Assembly (NCBI GenBank): GCA_019359245.1
Contig: JAHHHR010000003.1
Location: 124,001-188,000 of the forward strand
Length of the DNA stretch: 64,000 nucleotides
DNA from: Nostoc desertorum CM1-VF14
GTDB lineage: Bacteria; Cyanobacteriota; Cyanobacteriia; Cyanobacteriales; Nostocaceae
Direction: 5' to 3'
This document shows positions 1 through 10,700 of the stretch, one piece after another (the first letter of the stretch is position 1; the number at the start of each line of letters is the position of its first letter). Both the position numbers and the translations under genes were made by a program. Below the pieces are notes generated by a model. The model was not told the DNA's origin. It saw only the letters and a program-made list of their open reading frames with translations, and ran no database searches.

Positions 1-50
1 GCTCAATACTTTGCAACAAATACTCTTCCATGTATAAGAAACGTTTAAAT

Positions 51-72
51 CATTGCAACAATTGTTGTAATG
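51..72. repeat. 22-bp dyad symmetry
   Basis: CATTGCAACAATTGTTGTAATG is palindromic except for one mismatched pair. It could be an operator or the end of a gene lying left of the window. No neighbouring gene allows a choice between these. Confidence 0.4.
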
Positions 73-157
73 AACTTATGAATTGATTTGCTACCGGAAA
101 TCTCAAAATAATCTAAGGGACTTCCAAGTAAAAATATTCCATTGCTATTGTTCACTG

Positions 158-222
158 TTGATCGTTGACGGTTCACGAGTTTTCAGTCAACAGTTAAAGT
201 CGTTGACTGTTAACTGGCCATC
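158..222. repeat. Heptamer-type short tandem/inverted repeats (STRR-like)
   Basis: Several copies of GTTGAC/GTTAAC/CAACAGT words occur in both orientations (GTTGATCGTTGACGG, then TCAACAGTTAAAG, then GTTGACTGTTAACTG). The same words recur at about 19697-19720. Such short repeats are typical of Nostoc-type spacers. Confidence 0.5.
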
Positions 223-697
223 ATATCAAACTGCAAAATTCAAATTTTATTTTTTGATAATTACAGCGTTTTGCAAGTACACGAGGTTGCAAATATATTT
301 TAATCATTTCTTCTGTTTAATTTTATCTTATCTTAATCTTTTCATGGAAACATCTTTACTGCTAACTAAGTTATCTCATAACTACTATCAACATTAAATT
401 CTGAATCTCAGTCTTCCATGCTCATTATTCACTAACACAGATTAGTAGTTGACATTCCACTATCATGTCTCAAGGTTTCGATAACTCTGAGAAAATACGT
501 TTTTGTAAATGTATTCTCGGCATTAATACAAAATTGGACTTAAAGGCTTTGCCTAAACTATATTTTTGTAATTCTGAAAATTCCCAGTAATTATGGTTTC
601 TAGCCTGAGTTAATGATTTATTTTTCCACAAGTAATGAGAAAAGTTCAATAGCTTGTGATGCAGTTAAATTCCAATACCCAACCAAGATTCTAAACT

Positions 698-3600
698 ATG
701 GCAATTGAGTTAGTCGGCTTTGCTTCTTTACCTGCTGACACCTATGGTGATGGGCCAGTTTCTGGTGAAGAAATTTCAGCTAACGGCAGAACGGGGCCTT
801 TCCCAGGACAGCCAATACAGGGCTTCAGTGGTGTACAGTTTGCTAATAATGACTCTTTATACTTTCTGTCAGATAATGGTTACGGCAGCAAAGATAATAG
901 TGAAGATTTTCTGTTACGCATCCATCGTCTAGACCCGAATTTTAAGGGAACAGAAAATGGAGATGGCACTGTTAAAGTTTTAGACTACATTCAACTGTCT
1001 GATCCCGATAACAAGATTCCTTTCCAAATTGTTAATGAAGGAACTAGTGATAGATTACTGACTGGTGCAGATTTTGATATAGAGTCATTCGTCTTTGATA
1101 AAGACGGGACAATCTGGATTGGAGAAGAGTTTGGCCCCTATCTACTGCATTTTGATGCTACTGGTAAGCTGTTAGATGCTCCCGTTGTTACACCTGACTT
1201 CTTCAAAACTTTAAATGGAGAAGCACCTAAAGTAATTGGCCACAGAGGTGCAAGTGGGGATCTTCCAGAACATACCCTACAAGCATACATACGAGCAATT
1301 GCAGATGGTGCTGACTTTATTGAGCCAGATTTAGTAGTTACAAAAGATGGTGTGTTAATTGCTCGTCATGAGCCTGCTTTGGCAATTTTAAATGCTGATG
1401 GCAGCGTCAATTTAAGCAATACAACCACAGACGTTTACGATATTAGCAAATATCCACAGTTTGCCGATCGCAAGAAAACAGTCAGTCTAGATGGCAACAC
1501 AATTACAGGTTGGTTTGCTGAAGACTTTACTTTAGAAGAAATCAAGACTTTAGGGGCGATACAGCGTCTACCTTTCCGTGACCAATCTTTCAATGGTCAA
1601 TTTGAAATTCCCACTCTCGCCGAAATCATCGACTTGGTTAAAGAGGTAGAAGCCCAGACAGGTAAAAAGATTGGTATCTACCCAGAAACGAAGCATCCCA
1701 CCTATTCTGCCGAAGAAGCCACCTATGTAGGCACCACCGAGAAAATTAACAGAAACACCAGTGAGATACTGATCGATACGCTCAAGGCTGAGAACTTCAC
1801 CGATCCCAGTCGGATCTTCATCCAGTCCTTTGAAGTAGGTAATCTCAAGGATCTAAACGATCGCATTATGCCTAATGCAGGAGTGGATATTCCACTCGTC
1901 CAACTTTTAGATGCATCTGGCATTGAGCTAAATGGTACGCTCATAGAAACTCAGCCTTATGATTTGGAAGTCAGTAATGATCCTCGTACTTATGGTGATT
2001 TACGGACTCCAGAAGGCTTGGCTGAAATTGCCACCTATGCTGATGGCATTGGCCCTTGGAAGCGGATGATTGTTAGTGTCAAAGGTACTGATGCTAATGG
2101 TGATGGGTTGGCAGATGATGTCAATGGAGATGGAACAGTAAATGATGCTGATAAGACAACGTTACCTCCCACTAGCTTAATTCAAGATGCTCACAATGCA
2201 GGTTTACAGGTTCATCCCTACACCTTCCGCAATGAAGACCAGTACTTAGCCGCAGATTACCAAGGTAATCCAGAACTAGAATTTCAGCAGTTCTTTCAAT
2301 TAGGGGTAGATGCACTCTTCACAGACTTCCCAGATACAGGGGATAAAGTCCGAGATTTCTTGAGTGATCCTCAGAATAACTTAGTGCGATCGCCACAAAA
2401 CCCCGATGTTCTCTCAGGAGATGCTTTTGCTAACTTGGGTGGTTCCAAAGGTTTTGAAGGCGGAGCAATCAACGCCAGCAAAACCAAACTCTATATGCTG
2501 CTAGAGGGTACGGTTCAGGGTGATCCGGCTGGTGCTTTGCGGATTAATGAATTTGACATTGCCAGCCGCCAGTACAGTGATAATACACTTTACTACAAGC
2601 TGGAAAATCCTGCATACGCGATCGGCGATCTTGCAGTAATTAATGACAATGAATACTTAGTCATTGAGCGCGATGGTGGTCAAGGTGATTCTGCTCAATT
2701 CAAAAAGATTTTCAAAATAGACCTGTCTAAAACAGACTCTAATGGCTACGTAGTCAAAGAAGAAGTTGCAGACTTGTTGAACATCCAAGACCCCAACGAC
2801 CTCAATGGCGATGGTAAAACCACCTTTGACTTCCCGTTTGTAACAATTGAAAATGTTTTGGTTGTTGACAAAAACACCATTTTGGTAGCTAATGACAACA
2901 ACTATCCTTTCTCAACAGGTCGTCCTGGAAATGATCCTCAGAATCCAGTTATAGACAACAACGAAATAATTCTCCTAAAACTGGAGAATCCCCTTAACCT
3001 TGCTTCTGGTTTAGGTCAACCTCAATCTGAAGAAATTAAATTTGGCTCCACTACCAGCGATAATATTGCAGTTCAGCTAAATCAAACCTTATTTACAGGC
3101 GACGGAGCAGATTTTGTCGAGGCTACTCAAGGTAACACAGTCCAAACTGGTAACGCTGATGACACGGTGCTTGTGGGTAGTGACTCTTCGGTGTCCACAG
3201 GAGACGGTAATGATCAGATATTTATTGGTCAAAACAGTCCGGTTCAAAATACCAGCGCTAATGGTGGTAATGGTAATGATGCGATCGCTGTAATTGAAGC
3301 TAGCAGTAATAATAATCTATTTGGGGGAGCAGGCACTGATAACCTCACAGTAATTGAAGGTTCTCGTCAATTATCCTTCGGTGGCTCTGGCAACGATAGC
3401 CTAACTAGTAAAGGCAGTAATAACCGTCTCTACGCTGGTTCTGGAGATGACAAACTCTTCTCTAATGTCAATGACTCTCTATTTGGTGGCGAGGGTGATG
3501 ACATCTTATTTGCAGGTCAAGAAGGTAACAATCGCCTGAGTGGTGGTACTGGTGCTGACCAGTTTTGGATTGCTAACGCCAGCCTGTCAACCAGCAAGAA

Positions 3601-3805
3601 CATTATTACGGACTTTACAACTGGGATTGATAAAATCGGGCTAGGCGGTATTAGCTTCACGCAGCTTCGCACTCTAACGCTATTCCAAGAAGGTAATGAC
3701 ACTATCGTGAAAATCGGAAATACTGAGTTAGTTTCATTAGTTGGAATTACCTCAGCTAGCCTTACAGCAAATGATTTCACTTTTTCTGCTAGTGTCGTCG
3801 CTTAG
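698..3805 (+). CDS. Phytase-like esterase / glycerophosphodiester phosphodiesterase / RTX repeat protein
   Basis: A 1035-residue mosaic enzyme, probably secreted. Residues about 40-175 and 570-775 look like the two halves of an esterase-like-activity-of-phytase propeller. Between them, at about 178-545, sits a GDPD TIM-barrel with the VIGHRGASG motif, the [10 protein letters not shown] metal/acid region and a late FTDFPD. An EF-hand-like DANGDG/DVNGDG stretch lies near residue 464 inside the GDPD part. Residues about 800-970 carry GGxGxD-type calcium-binding nonapeptides (GGAGTD, GGSGND, GGEGDD, GGTGAD), followed by a C-terminal beta tail. There is no N-terminal signal peptide, which fits export by a type I system; an exporter pair lies downstream at 7.8-12.6 kb. 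By family, GDPD cleaves glycerophosphodiesters, so a role in scavenging phosphate outside the cell is my inference. Confidence 0.88.
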   Translation: MAIELVGFASLPADTYGDGPVSGEEISANGRTGPFPGQPIQGFSGVQFANNDSLYFLSDNGYGSKDNSEDFLLRIHRLDPNFKGTENGDGTVKVLDYIQLSDPDNKIPFQIVNEGTSDRLLTGADFDIESFVFDKDGTIWIGEEFGPYLLHFDATGKLLDAPVVTPDFFKTLNGEAPKVIGHRGASGDLPEHTLQAYIRAIADGADFIEPDLVVTKDGVLIARHEPALAILNADGSVNLSNTTTDVYDISKYPQFADRKKTVSLDGNTITGWFAEDFTLEEIKTLGAIQRLPFRDQSFNGQFEIPTLAEIIDLVKEVEAQTGKKIGIYPETKHPTYSAEEATYVGTTEKINRNTSEILIDTLKAENFTDPSRIFIQSFEVGNLKDLNDRIMPNAGVDIPLVQLLDASGIELNGTLIETQPYDLEVSNDPRTYGDLRTPEGLAEIATYADGIGPWKRMIVSVKGTDANGDGLADDVNGDGTVNDADKTTLPPTSLIQDAHNAGLQVHPYTFRNEDQYLAADYQGNPELEFQQFFQLGVDALFTDFPDTGDKVRDFLSDPQNNLVRSPQNPDVLSGDAFANLGGSKGFEGGAINASKTKLYMLLEGTVQGDPAGALRINEFDIASRQYSDNTLYYKLENPAYAIGDLAVINDNEYLVIERDGGQGDSAQFKKIFKIDLSKTDSNGYVVKEEVADLLNIQDPNDLNGDGKTTFDFPFVTIENVLVVDKNTILVANDNNYPFSTGRPGNDPQNPVIDNNEIILLKLENPLNLASGLGQPQSEEIKFGSTTSDNIAVQLNQTLFTGDGADFVEATQGNTVQTGNADDTVLVGSDSSVSTGDGNDQIFIGQNSPVQNTSANGGNGNDAIAVIEASSNNNLFGGAGTDNLTVIEGSRQLSFGGSGNDSLTSKGSNNRLYAGSGDDKLFSNVNDSLFGGEGDDILFAGQEGNNRLSGGTGADQFWIANASLSTSKNIITDFTTGIDKIGLGGISFTQLRTLTLFQEGNDTIVKIGNTELVSLVGITSASLTANDFTFSASVVA

Positions 3806-3849
3806 TTCTTAATTTTTCAATTTTATCAGCTTATTTAATACAGCTTTGC

Positions 3850-3882
3850 AACCTCATCTCGCTTCCGGGATGGGGTTTTTTA
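3850..3882 (+). terminator. Rho-independent terminator after the RTX-type gene
   Basis: ACCTCATCTC pairs with GGGATGGGGT (with G-T pairs) around a short loop, followed by a T run. A sister hairpin with the same arms follows the next gene at 6978-7013. Confidence 0.75.
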
Positions 3883-4152
3883 GATAATAGCTTCTACTAG
3901 TACGTTGATCCAGCAATCCCAAATAATTTGTGAAAAATAAACAAAAAATATTACCTTGATTAGTAAAAAATAAATTCAACTCCTCATTTAACTAAATAAA
4001 AGAACATCATTATCGTAGAGGGGTAGCATTATTTGATGTTAGGACTTTATATCTACTAAATATTAATTAAATTAGTGAATTCACTGAAGCCAATTGTTGA
4101 TTGCATTTCATAAATTAGGGCAAACAAATAGTAAATATTAATAAGTAAGATT
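3883..4152. other. Spacer upstream of the propeller gene, with a duplicated leader
   Basis: AT-rich and apparently non-coding. Positions 4059-4117 resemble 7037-7094 closely, suggesting that a promoter/leader block was duplicated. No clear -35/-10 pair could be picked by eye. Confidence 0.5.
4059..4117 (+). repeat. Leader repeat copy 1
   Basis: The block runs from AATATTAATTAAATTAGT to TTTCATAAATT and ends about 36 bases before the ATG at 4153. It aligns with 7037-7094 over its full length at roughly 80 percent by eye. Confidence 0.6.
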
Positions 4153-6945
4153 ATGACAGATAAAGTTTTGGATTTCGTAGAATTTCAAAGAGATGATATA
4201 GACGGTGTTGATGGGCTTGCTAATGCTAGATCCGTCACTGTGAGTCCCGACGGTAAATTCCTCTATGCAGCTGGATATAATGACTCGGCAGTAGCAGTGT
4301 TTGCACGGAATACGGAAACAGGCAAGCTGAGTTTTGTGGAATTTAAACAAGATGACATAGATGGTGTTGATGGCCTTGCTAGTGCTACATCCGTCACAGT
4401 CAGTCCCGACGGTAAATTTCTCTATGCAACTGGATCTGGTGACTCGGCAGTAGCGGTGTTTGCACGGAATACGGAAACAGGCAAGCTGAGTTTTGTGGAA
4501 TTCAAAAAAGATGGCATAGATGGTACTGATGGGCTTGCTGGTGCCGAGTCCGCCACAGTTAGCCCCGATGGTAAATTCCTTTATGCATCTGGGCTTAGTG
4601 ACTCGGCAGTAGCAGTGTTTGCACGGAACGGGGAAACAGGCAAGCTGAGTTTTGTGGAATTCAAAAAAGATGGCATAGATGGTGTTGATGGGCTTGCTGG
4701 TATCTACTCCGTTACAGTCAGTCCCGACGGTAAATTTTTGTATACAACTGGATTTGGTGACTCAGCAGTAGCGGTGTTTGCACGGAATACGGAAACAGGC
4801 AAGCTGAGTTTTGTAGAATTCAAAAAAGATGGCATAGATGGTGTTGATGGGCTTGCTGGTGCCGATTCCGCCACAGTCAGCCCCGATGGTAAATTCCTCT
4901 ATGCATCTGGATATAATGAATCGGCAGTAGCAGTGTTTGCACGGAATACACAAACAGGCAAGCTGAGTTTTGTAGAATTCAAAAAAGATGGCATAGATGG
5001 TATTGATGGGCTTGCTAGTGTCGAATCTATCACTGTCAGCCCCGACGGTAAATTCCTCTATGCAACTGGATATAATGACTCGGCAGTAGCAGTGTTTGCA
5101 CGGAATGCGGAAACGGGCAAGCTGAGTTTCCTGAAAGTTCAAAAAGATGGCATAGATGGTGTTGATCGGCTTGGTGGTGCCTTCTCCGTTACTGTCAGCC
5201 CCGATAGCAAATTCGTCTATGTTACTGGAGCTGATGACTCGGCACTAGTAGTCTTTAATAGCCCTCCCAACAACGTGCCAGTCTTGTCCAAGGCGATCGC
5301 TGATCAAGAAGCCACTGAAGATAGTGTCTTCAACTTCACTGTTGCAGTTGACACCTTCAGCGATGCAGATGTTGGAGATATCCTGACTTACACTGCAACT
5401 CTGGCAAATGATGATTTACTACCGACTTGGTTGAACTTCAATCCTACTACCGTTACCTTCAGTGGCACTCCGACAAATAACGATGTGGGTAGTCTAGACA
5501 TCAAAATTATCGCTGAAGATATTGCTGGAGATGAAGCCAGTGATGTATTTACACTTGCGGTTGCCCAAAAGAATTTTGAACCGACAAATTTGATATTTAC
5601 CGCTATCAGCGATGACGACGATGATGATGATGACGATGATGACGATAGTGGTAGTGGCGACGGAGATGATGATGACGATGATGATCAAAAAATCATTGGT
5701 TTCTTCACCACTATTGACCCAGACCAAGACGATGAACACACTTATAGTTTAGTAGCGGGTACTGGCGATACTGATAATGGTGCATTCCTCATTGAGGGAG
5801 ATAGCTTAAAAATTAAATCTGACGCGACTAAATCTAGTTATAAAATCCGCGTTCGCACTACTGACCTTGGTGGACTTTCTTTTGAAAAGGATTTAGCTGT
5901 TAATACTGATGGCTTTGGGTTTACTACAAATACCCAGATAACAACTATTTTCCAACTGGTCAATATTACTCAGAATATCTTTGTCGTCAACAGTAAAGTT
6001 AAGGGTGGCAAGGGAAAACTCTCTATTAAGATTAAAAACAACAGCGCTAAAGAGGTGAATGAACTGTGTGTATTTGCTGTTGACGATGATGAAGGTAGAA
6101 TTAACGGCATAGCACCTGGTGCAGAGGGTTATACGCGAGTTGCTTTAGAGCGTTCAAAGGTGATTTTATCCTCCATTGCTAAACTGCCCAAGGGTTTTAA
6201 AAACGATGACCTGAAAAATATCTTAGAATTCGAGTCTGGTACGAAACTCAGATTCTATCTGGTATCCAACAGTACCACTCAGGCTGTACTGTCTGGAAAA
6301 ACTTCTTTCTCAAGTGTCGTTTTTTCCTCAGCTACAAATAACAGCACAGCAGAGGAAGGGTTTTCTCTCAACTTCCAGAATTTCACGGTGACGGTTCAGG
6401 CAACAGAAGAAGAGGTATCTTTAGGTACTAGCCAGCAAGGCAAATATCAAGGCGAACTAATTGATTTACGGAGTGTGACACAATTAGTAACAGCTGAGTT
6501 TGCAGTCAACAGAGAAGCATCTTACAACAACTTTGTCGGCTTCTATCAGGTGGCTGATCAGAATGGTGGTATTGACACTAATGGTGATGGCACAGCAGAT
6601 ATCCTCGTTGGCCAGGCTGGTTACGCCCAAGCTGCTGTACGTGGGCGTGTTGCAGGTATTGACTTGGCGGTAGACAACCAAGGTACTGCAAATTACACTG
6701 GCACTTTTGGACCGAATTCTCTATTTGCACCATTTATTATTGTGGATGGTAAACCCGATGCCATTCTCAATGGCAATGTCAATAAGAAGGTTTATTTCTC
6801 ATTCTTGGGTGCTAACTTAGATAAGGTAAATCACATTCGCCTGTTAGGGAATAACACCTTTGGCTTTGAAGATTTACCAAATGGTGGTGACAAAGATTAC
6901 AACGATGTCATTGTGCAGGTAAAATTGAGTGTCAATGCTGCTTAA
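4153..6945 (+). CDS. Seven-repeat beta-propeller / cadherin-like / poly-Asp / DUF4114 extracellular protein
   Basis: A 930-residue multidomain protein. Residues about 5-372 hold seven near-identical 53-residue units with the core TVSPDGKFLYA and AVAVFARNTETGKLSF, like one blade each of a seven-bladed lactonase/YVTN-type propeller. A dystroglycan/He_PIG-type cadherin-like domain follows (about 375-473), then an Asp-rich run (about 487-511), a second cadherin-like segment (about 515-586), a beta-rich region, and a C-terminal DUF4114-like domain ending with FGFEDLPNGGDKDYNDV (about 903-920). An IDTNGDGTAD calcium-loop motif precedes it. No signal peptide is seen. Calcium-rich acidic tails and the downstream exporter suggest a secreted adhesin or matrix protein; this is inference. 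No enzymatic residues could be assigned. Confidence 0.87.
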   Translation: MTDKVLDFVEFQRDDIDGVDGLANARSVTVSPDGKFLYAAGYNDSAVAVFARNTETGKLSFVEFKQDDIDGVDGLASATSVTVSPDGKFLYATGSGDSAVAVFARNTETGKLSFVEFKKDGIDGTDGLAGAESATVSPDGKFLYASGLSDSAVAVFARNGETGKLSFVEFKKDGIDGVDGLAGIYSVTVSPDGKFLYTTGFGDSAVAVFARNTETGKLSFVEFKKDGIDGVDGLAGADSATVSPDGKFLYASGYNESAVAVFARNTQTGKLSFVEFKKDGIDGIDGLASVESITVSPDGKFLYATGYNDSAVAVFARNAETGKLSFLKVQKDGIDGVDRLGGAFSVTVSPDSKFVYVTGADDSALVVFNSPPNNVPVLSKAIADQEATEDSVFNFTVAVDTFSDADVGDILTYTATLANDDLLPTWLNFNPTTVTFSGTPTNNDVGSLDIKIIAEDIAGDEASDVFTLAVAQKNFEPTNLIFTAISDDDDDDDDDDDDSGSGDGDDDDDDDQKIIGFFTTIDPDQDDEHTYSLVAGTGDTDNGAFLIEGDSLKIKSDATKSSYKIRVRTTDLGGLSFEKDLAVNTDGFGFTTNTQITTIFQLVNITQNIFVVNSKVKGGKGKLSIKIKNNSAKEVNELCVFAVDDDEGRINGIAPGAEGYTRVALERSKVILSSIAKLPKGFKNDDLKNILEFESGTKLRFYLVSNSTTQAVLSGKTSFSSVVFSSATNNSTAEEGFSLNFQNFTVTVQATEEEVSLGTSQQGKYQGELIDLRSVTQLVTAEFAVNREASYNNFVGFYQVADQNGGIDTNGDGTADILVGQAGYAQAAVRGRVAGIDLAVDNQGTANYTGTFGPNSLFAPFIIVDGKPDAILNGNVNKKVYFSFLGANLDKVNHIRLLGNNTFGFEDLPNGGDKDYNDVIVQVKLSVNAA
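4165..5260 (+). repeat. Seven tandem 159-bp in-frame repeats
   Basis: The unit (53 codons) repeats seven times with exact spacing. Units 2-6 are nearly identical at DNA level, while units 1 and 7 are more diverged. Each encodes one propeller blade. High DNA identity between units implies recent amplification or gene conversion. Confidence 0.9.
5611..5685 (+). repeat. GAT/GAC trinucleotide tract encoding poly-Asp
   Basis: Two GAT/GAC runs separated by a short Ser-Gly segment encode about 20 aspartates between two cadherin-like domains. It is a possible calcium-binding linker and a likely slippage hotspot. Confidence 0.85.
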
Positions 6946-6977
6946 TATAAAAGACACGGAATTACTTAGTTAAATAA

Positions 6978-7013
6978 AATAACCTCATCTCGGTTGCGGG
7001 TGGGGTTATTTTA
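6978..7013 (+). terminator. Rho-independent terminator after the propeller gene
   Basis: AATAACCTCATCTC pairs with GGGTGGGGTTATT around a short loop, and a T-rich stretch follows. It is nearly the same hairpin as at 3850-3882. Confidence 0.75.
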
Positions 7014-7768
7014 TGTATGGCATTCAGATGGACTCAATATTAATTAAACTAGTAAATTTACTGAAGGCAGTTATTATCTTTTCTTCATAAATTTAATAGT
7101 TGACGCCTTTACGGTGACAAAAAATCTTCACCTTTATTTTTACAGTTAATTTTTATTAAATTAAGCTAGTAAAAGAGTGATGGAGAATTCTTTAATAAGT
7201 TAGGAATGGCGCTGTTTACTAAGGAACACTTACTGTCTTTCGCCATCGGTGACCCTGTCAATCCCCATAATACATTTGTAAAAGATAGTTCAGAAATTTA
7301 AAGTTTTTTTTATTACATAATACTTAATTAGGGTATTTACTTAGGAAAGCATCTATGATAGTTTCATGTTGATTATCATAAATTAAAATATGCAACGCTA
7401 AGTTTAACAACCGCGTTTCTTTGCCTTGGTTTGATGATGAGTATCCATCTTACATACTTGCAATCCTAAATATTTCTTTCGATTTTGTATAAATTATGTA
7501 AGATAAACTAAGTGATAACTTGTCGTCGAGCTATTGACACTATCTTTCCTTATTGTTTTGAACAAAGCATAACATTTATCACCTGTGAGATGAATATATG
7601 TCTGCAATTAGACTAATCTACTCTCTGTACTTTTACGTATTTAGCTACACTGAATGTCACGGAAATCTTGACACTGCTGGCATAATACCAAAAACTACCA
7701 CTGTTAGTAAAATAGATACTCTCTAACTCGCAACTGTATTTCTCACTTTTACTTTTGACTTGTTTCAT
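7014..7768. other. Long spacer before the type I exporter
   Basis: About 750 bases, AT-rich. It holds the second copy of the leader repeat (7037-7094) with no intact gene behind it. A 31-codon open frame at 7206-7301 (starts MALFTKEHLLSF) has no recognisable family and could be chance or a remnant. Nothing else was recognised. Confidence 0.5.
7037..7094 (+). repeat. Leader repeat copy 2 (orphan)
   Basis: Matches 4059-4117, the leader of the propeller gene, and likewise follows a CCTCATCTCG-type terminator. No matching gene follows it, so it may be the remains of a lost third gene unit. Confidence 0.55.
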
Positions 7769-10700
7769 ATGACTTATATTAAGAACACTTTCCTCGAATT
7801 TATCACTACCCTAGAAGGGTTCGATCATTTACCAGATGCAGCGATCGCTAATCTATCAGAACAGCTGCAAGCTTGGCGCTATCGCATAGGCCAGAAAATC
7901 ATCGGGAAAGAAAGTCTCCCAGACCACATCACCATAATTTATGAAGGACAAGTGCGCCTGTTGGGATATGACCCCCAGACGCAAATGCCAATCACCCTAA
8001 AATTACTGCAACCGGGGGAAATTATCGGCGAAATTGGTTTGTTGCGCGATGTCGCCTGTGAAACAGCGATCGCCTCTACCGAAGTAGTATGTTTAACCTT
8101 GAATGCATCGGCATATTTTAGCTTTCTGGCTTTATATCCAGCTTTCGCCAATGCTCGCAAGAAGCGTAGTTATTTGGTGGAAGTTTTCGAGATTCTCAGC
8201 TCATATTGGAAACAGCAACCGATCGCTACTTTAAATTTCAAAGAATTGGCAGAAAACGCCTTACCACAGTCGAAAATCCATTACCTCCCTCCAGGGACAA
8301 CTCCATTCAACCAACTCGATAGCGAAAGCGTCTGGTTTGTGAGTGGCGGAGGTACAATAACGAATTTCTCACCTGGCGATCGCCTAGAATCGGACGATGA
8401 CAGAAACAATATCCAGGTTATAAGTCAAAACCCCGCACGGTTGCTTGGTATACATCCGTCAAATTTGATATTGGAAGATAGTCATCAGATAGAAATTGTA
8501 GTCAGAGACACCAGATCAGATAGCGCAGAGGAATTAGATATTCCTTACGCATCAGACGAAATAGTTCCACAACCAGCCCCCCAGTCCTCAAACACTTCGT
8601 CAAAACAGAAATATCCGTTTTTTAGTGGTAAAGGAGAATTAAATACAACCTTCGCCTGCTTCCAAATGATCGCGAAGCACCTAGAAATGCCGTTTCGTCG
8701 AGAAGTAGTTCGTCGTATCTTAACTGAGCAAGTCAAACGTCAGGGCACTATATCATTTCAAGTTAATGCTTACCTGGCAGAGTTAATCGGACTTAAAGCG
8801 CAGCTGATAGAGCTACCAGTCGCCTCATTGACGCGCATTCCTACCCCAGCGCTGATTCGCTATGGTGATAATTTTGCCGTTTTATATGCAGCAGATGCAA
8901 ATACTATGGTTGTGGGTGTGCCATCCCAAGGAATTGTACGCTGCAAACCTGCTCAATTGGTTGAACAATTAGATGTTGATCCAACTGACTTTCCACCCAA
9001 AGTTAAAGTATTACTGCTGAGTGCTACCAAAGAAACGCCCCAAGAGCGTTTTAGTTTACGGTGGTTTATACCCTATTTATCAAGCCACCGTCGAGTTCTG
9101 ATAGAGGTCTTTATCGCTTCCTTTTTCGTGCAGTTGGCAGCGTTGGCAAATCCTCTGGTGGTTCAGTTAATTATCGACAAAGTTATCACTCAAAATAGTA
9201 TTGGCACACTACATATTTTGGGGATCTTGCTATTAGTAGTCGGGCTATTTGAAGCAGTGCTGACTACCTTAAGAACCTACTTATTTGTCGATACCACTAA
9301 CCGGATCGATATGGGTTTAGGGTCGCAAATTATCGACCACTTATTACGTTTACCACTGCGCTATTTTGAACGCCGACCGGTGGGCGAACTTTCTACTCGC
9401 ATCAACGAATTAGAAAATATCCGTCAATTCTTGACCGGTACTGCCTTGACAGTCGGGTTAGACGCTCTATTCTCGTTGGTTTATATCGGTGTGATGCTGA
9501 TTTATAGTTGGCAACTCACCTTAGTAGGCTTAAGCACAATTCCAGTGTTTATCCTGATCACCTTAGTTGCTTCTCCCACCATTAGTAGGCAGTTACGTGG
9601 CAAAGCCGAACGCAACGCCGAAACTCAATCTTATTTAGTTGAGGTAATGTCAGGGATTCAAACAGTAAAAGCTCAAAATATCGAATTGCGATCGCGCTTT
9701 TCTTGGCAAGAGCGTTATGCTCGGTTTGTCGCCGCCGGTTTTAAAACCGTTGTAACTTCCACCCTTGCTAACTCCACCAGCAACTTCCTCAACAAACTCA
9801 GCAGCTTACTGGTTTTGTGGGTAGGAGCTTATTTAGTACTCCAAGGAGAATTAACTTTAGGCGAATTAATTGCCTTTAGAATTATATCGGGTTACGTCAC
9901 CAGCCCAATATTGCGTTTAGCTCAACTCTGGCAAAGCTTCCAAGAAACAGCCTTGTCGATAGAACGTTTAAGCGATATTGTCGATACACCACAAGAAGGA
10001 GAAACAGACCGTTACAATATACCCTTACCTACCATCAAGGGAGCAGTAAAATACGAAAATGTTTCCTTCCGTTTTGGCACAAGTGGCCCTTTGCAACTTT
10101 CTAATGTCAACCTCGAATTTGAGCCAGGGAAATTTATTGGCATTGTCGGCCAAAGTGGCTCTGGTAAAAGTACGATGATGAAATTACTGCTCAGACTTTA
10201 CGAAACCGAGTCCGGCAGAATTTTGATTGATGGTTATGATATTGCCAAAGTAGAACTCTATTCACTGCGACGACAGATTGGCGTAGTTCCCCAAGAAACA
10301 TTGTTGTTTGACGGCAGCGTTCAGGAAAATATTGCTTTAACCAATCCTGATGCGACAACCGAAGAAATTATTGAAGCGGCTCAGGTGGCGTGCGCCCACG
10401 AATTTATTATGAACTTGCCCAACGGTTACAATACACGGGTAGGAGAACGGGGTTCTGCACTTTCAGGTGGACAACGACAAAGAATTGCGATCGCCCGCTC
10501 TGTTTTACAACGACCAAAATTATTAGTTTTAGATGAAGCAACCAGCGCATTAGATTATCCTACAGAGCGGCAAATATGTCTTAATTTAGCCAAAGCATTC
10601 AAGGGTGATACAGTATTTTTTATTACCCACCGACTCAACACCGTAAGTAACGCAGACATGATTGTTGTGATGGATAATAGTAGAGTTATAGAAAAAGGTA

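Larger units (their letters stand above)
1..697. other. AT-rich region upstream of the RTX-type gene, no convincing gene
   Basis: No credible coding sequence is seen. A 104-codon open frame at 83-397 has AT-driven composition, overlaps heptamer-like repeats and resembles nothing I know. The stretch holds an imperfect 22-bp dyad at 51-72 and GTTGACTGTTAACTG-type tandem repeats at about 158-220. A TTGACA-like hexamer lies at 449-454 but has no convincing -10 partner. The long AT-rich leader just before 698 lacks a clear Shine-Dalgarno sequence. Confidence 0.6.

Noticed and set aside
83..397. 104-codon open frame at the left edge
   Set aside because: AT-driven composition, overlaps heptamer repeats, no recognisable family.
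4762..5142. 126-codon minus-strand frame over the propeller repeats
   Set aside because: Antisense shadow of the 159-bp repeats; its own repetitiveness is explained by the plus-strand gene.
4165..5260. Regularly spaced repeats that could be mistaken for a CRISPR array
   Set aside because: The repeat unit is 159 bp, tandem and coding, with no unique spacers and no cas genes nearby.
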